Shown piece after piece: positions 32,986 to 42,127 of a stretch of DNA of 64,000 bases (the first letter of the stretch is position 1; each line of letters starts with the position of its first letter). Made by a program: the position numbers and the translations under genes. The stretch comes from Alkalibacillus silvisoli (GTDB lineage Bacteria > Bacillota > Bacilli > Bacillales > Alkalibacillaceae). The notes beneath the pieces were generated by a model. That model had not been told where the DNA came from and did no database searches. It was given only the letters and a program-made list of their open reading frames with translations. Where the stretch lies: assembly GCF_039521975.1 (NCBI RefSeq), contig NZ_BAAACZ010000018.1, positions 62,001 through 126,000 on the forward strand. Direction: 5' to 3'.

Positions 32986-34479
32986 ATGGGAGCAATTGAA
33001 GGTATTTTAACAGGTTTTGAAGTTGCTTTAAGTCTTGAAGGAATTTTATTTGTATTGCTTGGTGTGTTTGTTGGTACTTTTATTGGCATGTTACCAGGAT
33101 TAGGCCCTATAAGTGCGATTGCCATTATGATTCCTATCACTTATGGCATGAACCCAACACTTGCGCTTGTTATGATGGCTGGTGTTTATTATGGTGCAGT
33201 GTTTGGTGGTTCGACGTCATCGATTCTATTAAATGCCCCTGGAATCTCCGGGACAGTGGCATCATCATTTGATGGTTATCCGATGGCACAAAACGGTCAA
33301 GCTGGTAAAGCATTAGCCATTGCGGCGATTGCTTCATTTATCGGTGGTACGATCAGTGTTATCTTGCTAATGGCTTTTGCGCCAATGCTATCAAGTGTAG
33401 CAATATCATTCGGGCCTCCAGCTTATTTTGCTTTAATGCTACTTGGTCTGACGGCGATTGCTAGTCTTTCAGAAGGCTCGACGATTAAAGCATTAATTTC
33501 AGCTGTAATTGGTTTTATTGTCGCAACGATTGGAATTGACCCACAAACTGGTACAGCTCGGTACACATTTGGCAGCACAAATTTATTAGACGGTATTGAT
33601 TTCTTAATTATCGCATTAGGTTTATTTGCGATTGCAGAAGTCGGTTATTTAATTATTAACCGTTTTAAAAAATCAGCTACAGATGGTAAACAACTAGGGA
33701 GCTTGAAATTATCAAAACAAGATATGAAAGAAATTGCTGGTCCTTCTGGTCGCCAGTCAATTCTAGGTTTCGTTTTAGGTATTTTACCAGGTGCTGGTGC
33801 GACGATTGCCTCATTTATTAGCTATATTTCAGAAAAAAGAATTGCTAAAAAGCCCGAACAATTTGGGAAAGGCGCTGTAAAGGGGCTTGCTGCGCCAGAA
33901 GCATCAAACAACGCAGCAACAAGTGGTTCATTTGTACCGCTATTAAGTTTAGGTATACCAGGTTCAGGTACAACAGCGGTTATGTTAGGTGCGTTTCTAG
34001 TACTTGGTGTACAGCCAGGTCCTATGTTAATGGGTGATAATCCGGAAATTTTCTGGGGGATTATTGCTAGTATGTATATCGGGAATATTTTTCTATTAAT
34101 CTTAAACTTACCGCTAATCCCATACATTGCGAGAGTCTTAACAGTACCTAGGCCATTACTGATCTCTCTAGTGATCGTGTTTAGTTTAATAGGTGTATAT
34201 GCGATTAGTTTTAGCACATTTGATTTATATTTATTATTAGCGTTTGGTGTCATTGGTTTCTTGATGCGTATGTTTGCATTTCCAGCACCACCATTTATTT
34301 TAGCATTTATTCTAGGTGGAATGATGGAACAGTCATTTAGACAGGCGATGACGAGTTCGAATGGAGATATTTCAATCTTCTTTACAAACAATATCTCATT
34401 AGTCTTAATTATCTTATCTGTCTTATCATTCGCATTCCCGATCATTAAATCAGTACGTGAAAAGAAAAAAACTGCATAG
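32986..34479 (+). CDS. tctA: Tripartite tricarboxylate transporter large permease TctA
   Basis: 497 residues, about 11-12 membrane helices, with the duplicated TctA motifs GMLPGLGPISAIAIMIP, MAGVYYGAVFGGSTSSILLN, GFVLGILPGAGATIASF and NNAATSGSFVPLLSLGIPG. AAAGGAGGGGG precedes ATG 32986. It is the transport channel of the TctCBA system, driven by the ion gradient. Confidence 0.94.
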   Translation: MGAIEGILTGFEVALSLEGILFVLLGVFVGTFIGMLPGLGPISAIAIMIPITYGMNPTLALVMMAGVYYGAVFGGSTSSILLNAPGISGTVASSFDGYPMAQNGQAGKALAIAAIASFIGGTISVILLMAFAPMLSSVAISFGPPAYFALMLLGLTAIASLSEGSTIKALISAVIGFIVATIGIDPQTGTARYTFGSTNLLDGIDFLIIALGLFAIAEVGYLIINRFKKSATDGKQLGSLKLSKQDMKEIAGPSGRQSILGFVLGILPGAGATIASFISYISEKRIAKKPEQFGKGAVKGLAAPEASNNAATSGSFVPLLSLGIPGSGTTAVMLGAFLVLGVQPGPMLMGDNPEIFWGIIASMYIGNIFLLILNLPLIPYIARVLTVPRPLLISLVIVFSLIGVYAISFSTFDLYLLLAFGVIGFLMRMFAFPAPPFILAFILGGMMEQSFRQAMTSSNGDISIFFTNNISLVLIILSVLSFAFPIIKSVREKKKTA

Positions 34480-34491
34480 AAGGTTGTTAAT

Positions 34492-35892
34492 ATGCTCCAA
34501 ATTATAAAATCTAGCCGTGCTACATTGTTGATTTGGGCGATTATAATTGGGTTGTTTTTTATAGGAAAGCTCACATTCCTCGGCCCACTTTCGCCTGAGC
34601 AGCAATATACTTTACTTGTACTAGTGATTGCAATCTACTTATGGACAATTTCTACAATGCCACAAGGTGCCTCTAGCATTCTAGTTTTGGCGTTAATTAT
34701 TGGTTTAGGTGTAGTTGATGAACCAGATCAAGCATTTCAAGGCTTTTTGACAACTGGACTTTACTTTATTGTCTTGCTATCACTGATCAGCCAAGTACTC
34801 GTTATCATTGGTTTTGATCAAATGGTTGCTAGAGCTTTTCAAAAGTTCAGTCGTGGAAAAGTAAGACGAATTGTTATTAGCTTGCCAGTGTTAATGGTGC
34901 TACTCCCAATTATTTTACCATCTGCAGTCGCTAGGTATAAAATATTAGAACCATTAATTAAGCGAATGAATGATTTAAGTGGATTTTCTAAGCAAAGTGT
35001 TTTTAATAAGTTTGGTTTGTTCGTTATTAGCTTCTTGAACCAAAAAGGTACTTTTATCGTCTTTACAGGTGGAGGTTTCGCGGTTATTGCATATCAGCTT
35101 ATGGTTGAGTATGATATTGCACAAATCCAGTGGCTAGAATGGATTACATTGATGGCACCACCTCTTTTTCTAATTACATTAATCACATCATTGTTAGTTT
35201 GGTTTTATTTCAAATGGCGATCAGGTGAAGAGGGTAGTGAGGTGGTTGAACAAGAGGCAGGACATTTAAAAGAAGTGAGAGAAGAACAACACCCTAAACG
35301 ATGGTATGTAATCGTTGCCTTCTCATTCATGGTTGTAGCTTGGATTGTAACTGATCCAACAGTAATGCCGATAATCTTGCCTCCGATGTTTATGCTTGCC
35401 TTTTTAGCGATACCTACGATTGGACTTGTGGATAACAAGCTTATTAGAAGCTTTGACTGGGAGACCTTTTTGCTTTTAGGAACTTCCTTTTCATTAGGTT
35501 TCATTATGGCAGATAATGGAACGGCTGAAGTGGTAGCAACAGGCTTAATACAGCTCGTGCCAAATGGTGCAAGTGGATGGATTATGGTTGTTTATATTAT
35601 ATTGTTAATGGGGATTATGCGTTGGATGTTTACAAATTCAACTTCAGCGATTGTCGTGATCTTCCCTATTATGATGTCATATGCAAGTCTAGTCGACATT
35701 TCCCCTGTTGCCTTAGCCTTGTTAATTATGACTGTAATAGGAGGCACGATTTTAATTCCAATACACGCTCCGACGACATACTATGCTAGTCAGGCTGGTG
35801 TCTATACAAAAGGCGAACAGTTTGTTGTTGGTGTTATATCAAGTTCAGTTGCCTCAGGTGTCGCTTTATTGGCCGTTTTCTTGTATTGGTAA
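34492..35892 (+). CDS. DASS/SLC13-family anion permease
   Basis: 466 residues, about 11-12 hydrophobic helices. The layout (ISTMPQGASSILVLALIIG, LPVLMVLLPIILPSAVARYKI, FGLFVISFLNQKGTFIVFTG, FTNSTSAIVVIFPIMMS, IPIHAPTTYYASQAGVY) is that of divalent anion:sodium symporters, where Ser-Asn-Thr-like motifs coordinate substrate and Na+. It lies 12 bases after tctA, apparently in the same operon, so it may carry a related carboxylate or its metabolite. Exact substrate unknown. Confidence 0.75.
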   Translation: MLQIIKSSRATLLIWAIIIGLFFIGKLTFLGPLSPEQQYTLLVLVIAIYLWTISTMPQGASSILVLALIIGLGVVDEPDQAFQGFLTTGLYFIVLLSLISQVLVIIGFDQMVARAFQKFSRGKVRRIVISLPVLMVLLPIILPSAVARYKILEPLIKRMNDLSGFSKQSVFNKFGLFVISFLNQKGTFIVFTGGGFAVIAYQLMVEYDIAQIQWLEWITLMAPPLFLITLITSLLVWFYFKWRSGEEGSEVVEQEAGHLKEVREEQHPKRWYVIVAFSFMVVAWIVTDPTVMPIILPPMFMLAFLAIPTIGLVDNKLIRSFDWETFLLLGTSFSLGFIMADNGTAEVVATGLIQLVPNGASGWIMVVYIILLMGIMRWMFTNSTSAIVVIFPIMMSYASLVDISPVALALLIMTVIGGTILIPIHAPTTYYASQAGVYTKGEQFVVGVISSSVASGVALLAVFLYW

Positions 35893-35921
35893 GTAGCTTC
35901 CCTTGCGTTAAAGCACTAATA

Positions 35922-36014
35922 GTAAAGCCTCATATAGCTTTTTCGTTTGATGTAAATGATGAAAAAGGCGATGTGTCGTTCTATGAAATGTTGGGTTTAG
36001 TAGCTAAACATTAA
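35922..36014 (+). pseudogene. Possible gene-end remnant
   Basis: A frame without start reads KPHIAFSFDVNDEKGDVSFY and MLGLVAKH, then stop at 36012-36014. The composition looks protein-like, and there is no start or ribosome binding site. It may be the 3' relic of a lost gene, or a chance frame; family not recognised. Confidence 0.22.
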
Positions 36015-36051
36015 GTGATAAAGACATAGAATGTTTTATAAACAATGGAAT

Positions 36052-36089
36052 ACCCCCTCTCTTACAGGCATATCCATGTAATGGGGGGT
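36052..36089 (+). promoter_or_regulatory. Hairpin that would hide the ribosome binding site of the 36094 mini-gene
   Basis: ACCCCC (36052-36057) can pair with GGGGGT (36084-36089) and, inside, TTACA (36062-36066) with TGTAA (36077-36081). The GGGGGG run is the only ribosome binding site for the following peptide, so the fold would block translation until opened. Confidence 0.4.
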
Positions 36090-36093
36090 CATG

Positions 36094-36183
36094 ATGAATA
36101 AGTTAATTGTTGGGACGATGACGATTGCGATTTTGATTTCGATTTTTGCCATATTAATTAATATGGCTCGGTATGGTTGGTAA
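36094..36183 (+). CDS. 29-residue single-helix membrane peptide
   Basis: MNKLIVGTMTIAILISIFAI followed by LINMARYGW and stop. One membrane helix, polar ends, ATG 36094 five bases after GGGGGG (ATG 36091 is also in frame). A terminator follows at 36208. Such peptides often act as small subunits or regulators of membrane proteins; no partner is evident, though the DASS permease lies upstream. Confidence 0.5.
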   Translation: MNKLIVGTMTIAILISIFAILINMARYGW

Positions 36184-36207
36184 AATTTATAATAAAGTTT
36201 AGTTTAC

Positions 36208-36242
36208 AACGTTCAGGATTTTTCCTGGGCGTTATTTTATTT
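36208..36242 (+). terminator. Rho-independent terminator
   Basis: AACGTTCAGGA (36208-36218) pairs with TCCTGGGCGTT (36223-36233), using two G-U pairs, followed by ATTTTATTT. Confidence 0.65.
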
Positions 36243-36480
36243 CTTTAATGATTTAATTAAAGTGTCATTAGGTCTCTGGTGTCACCTAAGTGGATCACAG
36301 CTAAGAATTGCTTTACAAGAGCCTCATTATAGTGGCTCATTGGTTAAGGTTTTGGCGATTAGGGGTGTATTTTATTGCGCAACACAATTGTGATGTGCAA
36401 TTTTTTGTTATGATTAAATTAAAGGTTAATAATAAAATTGCAACGTTTCCTTAAAGTCAGTGAATCTGTAATAAATTCAG
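36243..36480. other. Gene-free stretch with a second terminator-like hairpin
   Basis: No coding frame was seen here. At 36375-36406 TTGCGCA and TGTGCAA flank a CACAATTGTG palindrome and are followed by six T, which could be a terminator or leader hairpin for the next gene. The right end is the leader of the 58-residue membrane protein. Confidence 0.35.
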
Positions 36481-36492
36481 GGAGGGAAACAC

Positions 36493-36669
36493 ATGTTTAT
36501 TGTGAATGAACTGATGATTATTGTTGTTTTACTTGGTTTTGCCGTGTTGGTTGCTTATGTACTGAAGGATGTGATTAAAAGCAAGAAAAAAGGCTATTCT
36601 TACTTTTTAATTGGTCTTACTATTTTAATATTTGTCATGATTGTACTTGTGTTGATTGAATTAATATGA
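36493..36669 (+). CDS. 58-residue two-helix membrane protein
   Basis: Reads MFIVNELMIIVVLLGFAVLV, then a basic turn (KDVIKSKKKGYSY) and a second helix ending IVLVLIELI. AGGGAGGG lies 5-7 bases before ATG 36493. It ends 58 bases before the histidine-kinase start and could be co-transcribed with the kinase/ABC module, where it might be an accessory sensor; not recognised as a family. Confidence 0.6.
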   Translation: MFIVNELMIIVVLLGFAVLVAYVLKDVIKSKKKGYSYFLIGLTILIFVMIVLVLIELI

Positions 36670-36727
36670 ATAATGGATCATTTTGTGGCTAAAGAAGGTA
36701 TTTGAGTCATCGGAGTGGGGGAGTATT

Positions 36728-37873
36728 GTGAAAGGTTATATGTATTGGATTATTTTACAGTTAATGATTTGGAGTGGATTGGCTTATCCATTGTTTATGG
36801 ATTTAGATAATCACTTATGGCGTTTACTCGGTGTGGCGGCTTATTTCGCTCTATTGTTTGTCGTGCCGTTATTTTATAAGAGGCCTGTTTATTTAAGTAT
36901 AGTCTTTTGTTTGAAAATCATTATTCTGATGCTAACTTTCTTTCCGATCGGTTCAATAGACTATCACTTGCTAATTTGGCTTGCTCTTACTTTATTGCTA
37001 ATAGAAGCATCTGAAAGGTTATCGTTCACCCCTTTTATTGTTGTATCGTTGTTTAGTTTACTTCCGATCAGTACCTTCGTCTTATATGGAACTACATCCT
37101 TACAAACGCTTCTGTTTGCCTTGTTATATATGGTCATTATTTTATCTGCAATCATTTATTATAAGATTAGACAACATCAACATGAAGATTTATTGGCTCA
37201 ATATGAGGAATTATACAGTGAGCATCGTCGTCTAAGGAGGCGAATTACTGATCATGAAGAGGCAGTACGCCAAGAGGAAAGGCATATGATAGGTCAAGAG
37301 ATCCATGATTCAGTCGGCCATAAACTAACGTCTATGATTATGCAAATTGAAGCATTTCGTTTAACCTCAGATACGCATAATGAGCCACAGATAAATAAGC
37401 TTAAGGCATTAGCTAATGAAAGTTTAGAAGAAACACGTAAGGCTGTAAAGACGTTTAAGCAAAGAGAAATTGGTGGGCTACAAGGTGTTATGAGGTTGAT
37501 ACGAAAGCTTGAAATGGAGAGCTTCCTTCAAATCCACTTTTCCGTAAAGCATGGAGCATTTGCTGCACCTTTAAATGGTGAGCAATCGTTTGTGATCTAT
37601 CGATGTGTACAAGAGGGGTTAACTAATATTATGAAGCATAGCCAAGCTAGGGAGGCACAAATTACGTTCGACTCACCAGGTGGTAGTATTTTTCGCTTTG
37701 AAATAGTAAACCCGACGCATTCTGACACCTCTTTTCAAAAGGGATACGGACTAACATCAATGCAGGAGCGTTTAGAGAAAATAGGTGGTGGAGTCGAGGT
37801 TCATAAAGGCGAGAGACAATTTGTTTTACGAGCCTGGATCAGACTGAATGAACGGGGGGAAATAGATGATTAA
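36728..37873 (+). CDS. NarL-group sensor histidine kinase (LnrJ/DesK-like)
   Basis: 381 residues from GTG 36728 (a longer frame begins at TTG 36683). Five or six N-terminal helices to about residue 145 form an intramembrane sensor without extracellular domain. They are followed by a coiled-coil (YEELYSEHRRLRRRI), the HisKA_3 box with His193 in GQEIHDSVGHKLTSM and a HATPase (VIYRCVQEGLTNIMKHS, GYGLTSMQERL). The order kinase-regulator-ATPase-permease-permease equals B. subtilis lnrJKLMN (linearmycin resistance), where the kinase senses polyene-type membrane-active compounds. The ligand here is unknown. Confidence 0.87.
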   Translation: MKGYMYWIILQLMIWSGLAYPLFMDLDNHLWRLLGVAAYFALLFVVPLFYKRPVYLSIVFCLKIIILMLTFFPIGSIDYHLLIWLALTLLLIEASERLSFTPFIVVSLFSLLPISTFVLYGTTSLQTLLFALLYMVIILSAIIYYKIRQHQHEDLLAQYEELYSEHRRLRRRITDHEEAVRQEERHMIGQEIHDSVGHKLTSMIMQIEAFRLTSDTHNEPQINKLKALANESLEETRKAVKTFKQREIGGLQGVMRLIRKLEMESFLQIHFSVKHGAFAAPLNGEQSFVIYRCVQEGLTNIMKHSQAREAQITFDSPGGSIFRFEIVNPTHSDTSFQKGYGLTSMQERLEKIGGGVEVHKGERQFVLRAWIRLNERGEIDD

Positions 37874-38501
37874 AGTCCTTTTAGCTGAAGATCAAACAAT
37901 GGTTCGTCAAGGTTTAAAAGTCATGATTGAATCTGATCCAAAAATTCGTGTAGTGGGTGAGGCTAATGATGGTAAAGAGGCAATAGAACTGTGTGAAAAG
38001 CAATTATTTGATATTGCTGTTTTAGATATACGTATGCCTGAGATGGATGGCATTGAAGTAGCGAGGGTGATCCGTACAAGGTGGCCAACAATGAAAATAT
38101 TAATGCTAACGACGTTTGATGATGATGATTATGTTATGGAATCATTAAAGCTCGGTGTAAATGGTTATATGCTAAAGAATGGAGATACAGAATCATTAAT
38201 TCGTTCAATTAGAAGCGCTTTATCAGGCGGGTTAACTATAGAGGATCAAGTCGCAGCTAAAGTTGTCCCAACGCTTGTTAACGACCAAAGCAAAGTAGTG
38301 AAGGTTGATGAACAAATAACACCAAGAGAGCGTGCTATTTTAAAATGTATTGGTGAGGGGTTAAGTAACCGGGAAATAGCTGATCGTTTAGGGTTATCAG
38401 TTGGTACAGTCAAAAATAACACAAGTATCATTTTGGATAAACTTAACCTACGAGATCGCACCCAACTTGCTATTTATGCAATCCGGCACAACATTGTTTA
38501 A
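37866..38501 (+). CDS. NarL/LuxR-family response regulator (LnrK-like)
   Basis: 211 residues: receiver domain (LLAEDQTMVRQGLK, phospho-acceptor Asp in AVLDIRMPEMDG near 54, LTTFDDDDY, Lys in YMLKNGD) and a C-terminal GerE-type HTH (ITPRERAILKCIGEGLSNRE, IADRLGLSVGTVKNN). Overlaps the kinase gene by 8 bases, so translation is coupled. It probably activates the ABC exporter genes that follow after a terminator. Confidence 0.92.
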   Translation: MIKVLLAEDQTMVRQGLKVMIESDPKIRVVGEANDGKEAIELCEKQLFDIAVLDIRMPEMDGIEVARVIRTRWPTMKILMLTTFDDDDYVMESLKLGVNGYMLKNGDTESLIRSIRSALSGGLTIEDQVAAKVVPTLVNDQSKVVKVDEQITPRERAILKCIGEGLSNREIADRLGLSVGTVKNNTSIILDKLNLRDRTQLAIYAIRHNIV

Positions 38502-38542
38502 AAAATAAAATGACCGAAGTCACGGTTTAATGGCATTTAATG

Positions 38543-38572
38543 ACTAGAGTCAGTATTGGCTCTAGTTTTTTT
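38543..38572 (+). terminator. Rho-independent terminator after the response regulator
   Basis: ACTAGAG (38543-38549) pairs with CTCTAGT (38560-38566), followed by TTTTTTC. It separates the regulator genes from the ABC exporter genes. Confidence 0.75.
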
Positions 38573-38626
38573 CGTTTATGATTAACCTATGATTAATAAA
38601 AGAAGTGTGAAGGAAGGGGTAATTCC

Positions 38627-39556
38627 ATGCTAGAAACGATTCAGTTAACGAAAGCGTTTAAAGGAAAAACGGTCGTTGACGAAGTTGATTTATATTTAGA
38701 TCAAGGGGAATCTGTTGGTTTGCTTGGCCCGAATGGAGCAGGTAAGTCGACTACAATATCGATGATTTCATCTTTATTAAAACCGACATCAGGTGACGTC
38801 ACATTAAATCGTAAGAGTACGATTAAAAATCCAGGTGAATTGAGGAAAGTTCTCGGGGTTGTCCCTCAAGAAATAGCGTTATATGAAGAGTTATCAGCTT
38901 ATGAAAATTTAAAGTTCTTTGGACGTATTTACCGAGTCCCTAAAGGTGAACTTGAAACACAAATACAGGAGACACTTGATATTGTTGGCCTTAAAGAAAG
39001 GCAAAAAGATCTGATCAAAACATTCTCTGGCGGGATGAAGCGGCGTGTTAATATTGCCACTGCTTTATTGCATAACCCTAAAATCCTCATTCTAGATGAG
39101 CCAACAGTGGGGATTGATCCACAATCGAGAAATTACATCTTAGAAATGGTTCGTCAGTTAAATGAAAAAGGCACAACTGTTCTCTACACGAGCCACTATA
39201 TGGAAGAGGTAGAGCAGCTTTGTAATCGCGTCTACATTATGGATCATGGAAAAGTTATTGCTAAAGGTACCAAGTCCGAGTTGTTAAGTATCCTTTCTAA
39301 TGAGGACACGATTAGTATTCAGCCAAATAGAGTGGATGAAGCATTTTTGGCAGCTGTTAAAGAAATTGATGGAGTTAGAAAAGTAGAGATCTCAGGAGAT
39401 GAGATCAATATCATTGCGAAAAAATCAAGTAACATTGTGAGTGATTTAGTGAAAATTGGTGATCAATACCAGGTGCAGATCATGAATTTTCAAATGGAAA
39501 ACCCAAGTTTAGAGAATGTATTCCTTCATCTAACTGGAAGAACCTTGAGGGATTAG
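38627..39556 (+). CDS. ABC exporter ATP-binding protein (LnrL-like)
   Basis: 309 residues: Walker A GPNGAGKSTTISM, Q-loop VVPQEIALYEELSAYEN, signature FSGGMKRRVNIATAL, Walker B ILILDEPTVGIDP, H-loop YTSHYMEEVEQ, and a C-terminal domain of about 85 residues typical of antibiotic exporters. Works with the two ABC-2 permeases downstream. Substrate unknown; by operon layout a linearmycin-like or other lipid-active antimicrobial is plausible. Confidence 0.92.
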   Translation: MLETIQLTKAFKGKTVVDEVDLYLDQGESVGLLGPNGAGKSTTISMISSLLKPTSGDVTLNRKSTIKNPGELRKVLGVVPQEIALYEELSAYENLKFFGRIYRVPKGELETQIQETLDIVGLKERQKDLIKTFSGGMKRRVNIATALLHNPKILILDEPTVGIDPQSRNYILEMVRQLNEKGTTVLYTSHYMEEVEQLCNRVYIMDHGKVIAKGTKSELLSILSNEDTISIQPNRVDEAFLAAVKEIDGVRKVEISGDEINIIAKKSSNIVSDLVKIGDQYQVQIMNFQMENPSLENVFLHLTGRTLRD

Positions 39557-39568
39557 GAGGTGGTTTAG

Positions 39569-40840
39569 ATGTGGACTTTTCTTAAGAAAGATTTATTATT
39601 ATTTTGGCGTGACCGTAAAGAAGTCGCAACTGTTCTATTATTACCTCTGGTTTTAGTTGTCATCTTGAGTCTAGTCATGCCAGGTATGTTTGGTGATGAC
39701 AATGAAGAAGAATATGATTTAGACCTAGGGCTTGTCATAGAGGACGACCAAGAACAAGGTTTAGACCGTTTTGCAGAACATCTTCAAGAGGCATCTGAAT
39801 TCCAAGATGGTGAAATTGAAGAGTTGTTAATAGGGGTTAATGCCATGCCGCCTGTAGAAGGGTTGGTTGAATATTTGAATAACCCTGATTTAGCTGAACT
39901 GGTAACAGTGGAAAGTATGATGAAAGAAGAAGCACAAGAAGAAGTTGAGCAAGGTAACCTCGATGCGGCTCTTATTATTCCTGAGGATTATACCTTTCAT
40001 TTATTAGCTGATATGTATTTAAATGAACCAAAAGAACAATCATTAAGCTTTCAAGCTGATGGCCAGACGATGGAAATTGAAATTCTATCAAATGTGATTC
40101 AAAGTTATTTAGATCATATGAATTTACAATATGCTATTGCAGGTGCTGGAGGTAGTGTAGAAGTTTCTAGTGATGATTTGCCTCAAGGGCAGATTGAAGA
40201 TGTGGAAGGACAGCAATCCTTTAGTATGGAACAATATTTCACTATTGCTATGGGAGCATTGTTTGTTTTATTTATGGCTGCTACAGTGGCCACTAGAACT
40301 GGGGTAGAAAAGCGTGAGCATACATTTAATCGTATTGCTTTAACTAACTCACCACCTCTTCATTATTTATTTGGTAAAACAATGGGTACGTTTATTTTAT
40401 CATGGCTTCAAATCATGTTTATTTTCGTGGGGTCCCATTTATTATTAGATGTTTTTTCTGATCAAGGTGTCACCTTTTGGATCGGGCTTATTCTAATGGC
40501 TACAGTTTATACACTGGCTATTGCTGCGCTTGCTTCTATTATGACCTCAATCATGCTCAGATTGAAAAAGCAAGAAACAGGTGATGGAATCTTTATGCTG
40601 ATCCTCATGGTGTTTGGGGTTATTGGTGGTAATTTTGTACCGATCTACTTATTGCCGGGTTGGCTCCAACAAATTGGTGAAATGACACCAAATGGACTCG
40701 TTTTAGCAACACTAATCGAATGGATTCAATATGAAGATTTATCTATTCTTTTTATGCCGATGACTATATTAGTTTTAATGGTCATAGTTTCATTAATTAT
40801 TGGTATTAAGCTGTACCCGAAAAGAGGTGATATCTCATGA
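39569..40840 (+). CDS. ABC-2 type permease subunit 1 (LnrM-like)
   Basis: 423 residues: an N-terminal helix (about 20-38), a large acidic extracytoplasmic domain to about residue 215, then five to six helices (QYFTIAMGALFVLFMAATV, HYLFGKTMGTFILSWLQIMF, GVIGGNFVPIYLLPGWLQQI). The FVPIYLLPGWL segment is the conserved ABC-2 motif. It ends in an ATGA overlap with the second permease gene, implying a heterodimeric channel. Confidence 0.9.
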   Translation: MWTFLKKDLLLFWRDRKEVATVLLLPLVLVVILSLVMPGMFGDDNEEEYDLDLGLVIEDDQEQGLDRFAEHLQEASEFQDGEIEELLIGVNAMPPVEGLVEYLNNPDLAELVTVESMMKEEAQEEVEQGNLDAALIIPEDYTFHLLADMYLNEPKEQSLSFQADGQTMEIEILSNVIQSYLDHMNLQYAIAGAGGSVEVSSDDLPQGQIEDVEGQQSFSMEQYFTIAMGALFVLFMAATVATRTGVEKREHTFNRIALTNSPPLHYLFGKTMGTFILSWLQIMFIFVGSHLLLDVFSDQGVTFWIGLILMATVYTLAIAALASIMTSIMLRLKKQETGDGIFMLILMVFGVIGGNFVPIYLLPGWLQQIGEMTPNGLVLATLIEWIQYEDLSILFMPMTILVLMVIVSLIIGIKLYPKRGDIS

Positions 40841-41931
40841 TGCCAGTCTTTTTAGCACAATTAGCAAAAGACATCCGAAATCCGGCGTTAATTATCTTGT
40901 TTATCGTAGGAAGTGTCGTTGCAACGGCTCTATTTACAGGAGGGACGCAATCTCCAGTTACGATTGAAATTTTCAGTGAAGAAGAACGTGCTGAAGAAAT
41001 TGAAAATAAGTGGGAAAGCTTATTGAATCAAGAAGGCGACATGGAGTTTGTGGTGACAGATGTAGAAGATGCTAGAGATCATGTACGTCAAGGGCGTACA
41101 GATCTTGCAATAAAATTGTTAGAAGATGATTATGAAATAGTCACTTCTTCTAACTTACCAACGATTCAATATGTTGATCAACATGTAAGGGCGGTCTTTG
41201 AAAGAGAAGCAAGAATCCAAGCAGCTACTGATGCAGCAAGTAATCCAGAAGAGATGCGTCAAGAGATCACTTCACTTCTAGAAGACCCATCATTAACAAT
41301 GGAAATTGAGTCAACTTCAGGTGGAGAACTGTCTTCTTATGATATGGGTACTCAATTAATGTTCGCTTTTACTTTACTTGTTGCCATGTTTATCATCGGC
41401 TTTCGGGTAAATAATGTATCAAACGATAAAGTATCCCGCATTTGGGACCGGATCATTTTATCACCTGTAGGGAAAACAAGTATGTATTCAGGTTATATTG
41501 CTTATGCATTTTTCATTGGCTTGCTTCAAACTTTAATCGTATTAGTCATCTTTAACTATGTGCTACAATACGATCTCGGTGAACGCTTTGATTTGTTAGT
41601 CATTGTCGTAGCAGTCTTTACGTTTAGTATGGTAAGCATTGCGATGTTATTTACAGGAATCGTCAAAGGGCCAGAACAATTTTATGCCCTTTATCCTTCG
41701 ATCATACCACTTATTCCGTTAATTAGTGGTGCATACTTCCCGCTAAATGATTCTGTTATAACATTTATTGGAGATTTATTCCCTTTATCTCACGCTTTAG
41801 ATGCTATGATTGACATTGCTTTATATGATGCTACATGGCAAGACATTATTCAACCAATTATAATTATGATATTAATTGGAGTTGTCGCGATGGGAATTGG
41901 CATTAATTTAGTTGAACGCCGAAGAGGATAG
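40837..41931 (+). CDS. ABC-2 type permease subunit 2 (LnrN-like)
   Basis: 364 residues with the same plan as subunit 1: N-terminal helix, acidic outer domain (EEERAEEIENKWESLLNQEG), then helices with MGTQLMFAFTLLVAMFIIGF, VSRIWDRIILSPVGKTSMYSG and the ABC-2 motif ISGAYFPLNDS. Last gene of the exporter module; a terminator follows. Confidence 0.9.
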   Translation: MMPVFLAQLAKDIRNPALIILFIVGSVVATALFTGGTQSPVTIEIFSEEERAEEIENKWESLLNQEGDMEFVVTDVEDARDHVRQGRTDLAIKLLEDDYEIVTSSNLPTIQYVDQHVRAVFEREARIQAATDAASNPEEMRQEITSLLEDPSLTMEIESTSGGELSSYDMGTQLMFAFTLLVAMFIIGFRVNNVSNDKVSRIWDRIILSPVGKTSMYSGYIAYAFFIGLLQTLIVLVIFNYVLQYDLGERFDLLVIVVAVFTFSMVSIAMLFTGIVKGPEQFYALYPSIIPLIPLISGAYFPLNDSVITFIGDLFPLSHALDAMIDIALYDATWQDIIQPIIIMILIGVVAMGIGINLVERRRG

Positions 41932-41966
41932 GAATTTTTAAGTATAGTCATTTCTAGTAGGTTAGA

Positions 41967-41996
41967 ATAGCCTATTGATTTGGCTATACTTTTTTA
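41967..41996 (+). terminator. Rho-independent terminator of the ABC exporter operon
   Basis: ATAGCC (41967-41972) and GGCTAT (41982-41987), followed by ACTTTTTTAG. An alternative, wider stem AGTATAG/CTATACT (41941/41984) may extend it. Confidence 0.55.
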
Positions 41997-42127
41997 GTTT
42001 AATCTTCTTTTGCTTTTAATAGAGTTTTAATGTTACGTTATAAATTATAGTGAAGTTTTGTGTATAAGTTTTCAATTTTTAAAATATTATGTAGAATAGA
42101 AGTGATGATTAAAAAGGGGGAAAATAT

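Noticed and set aside
33822..34574. A 250-codon open frame on the minus strand opposite tctA and the DASS gene
   Set aside because: It lies antisense to two well supported membrane-protein genes, has no ribosome binding site and its composition follows the codon pattern of the plus strand.
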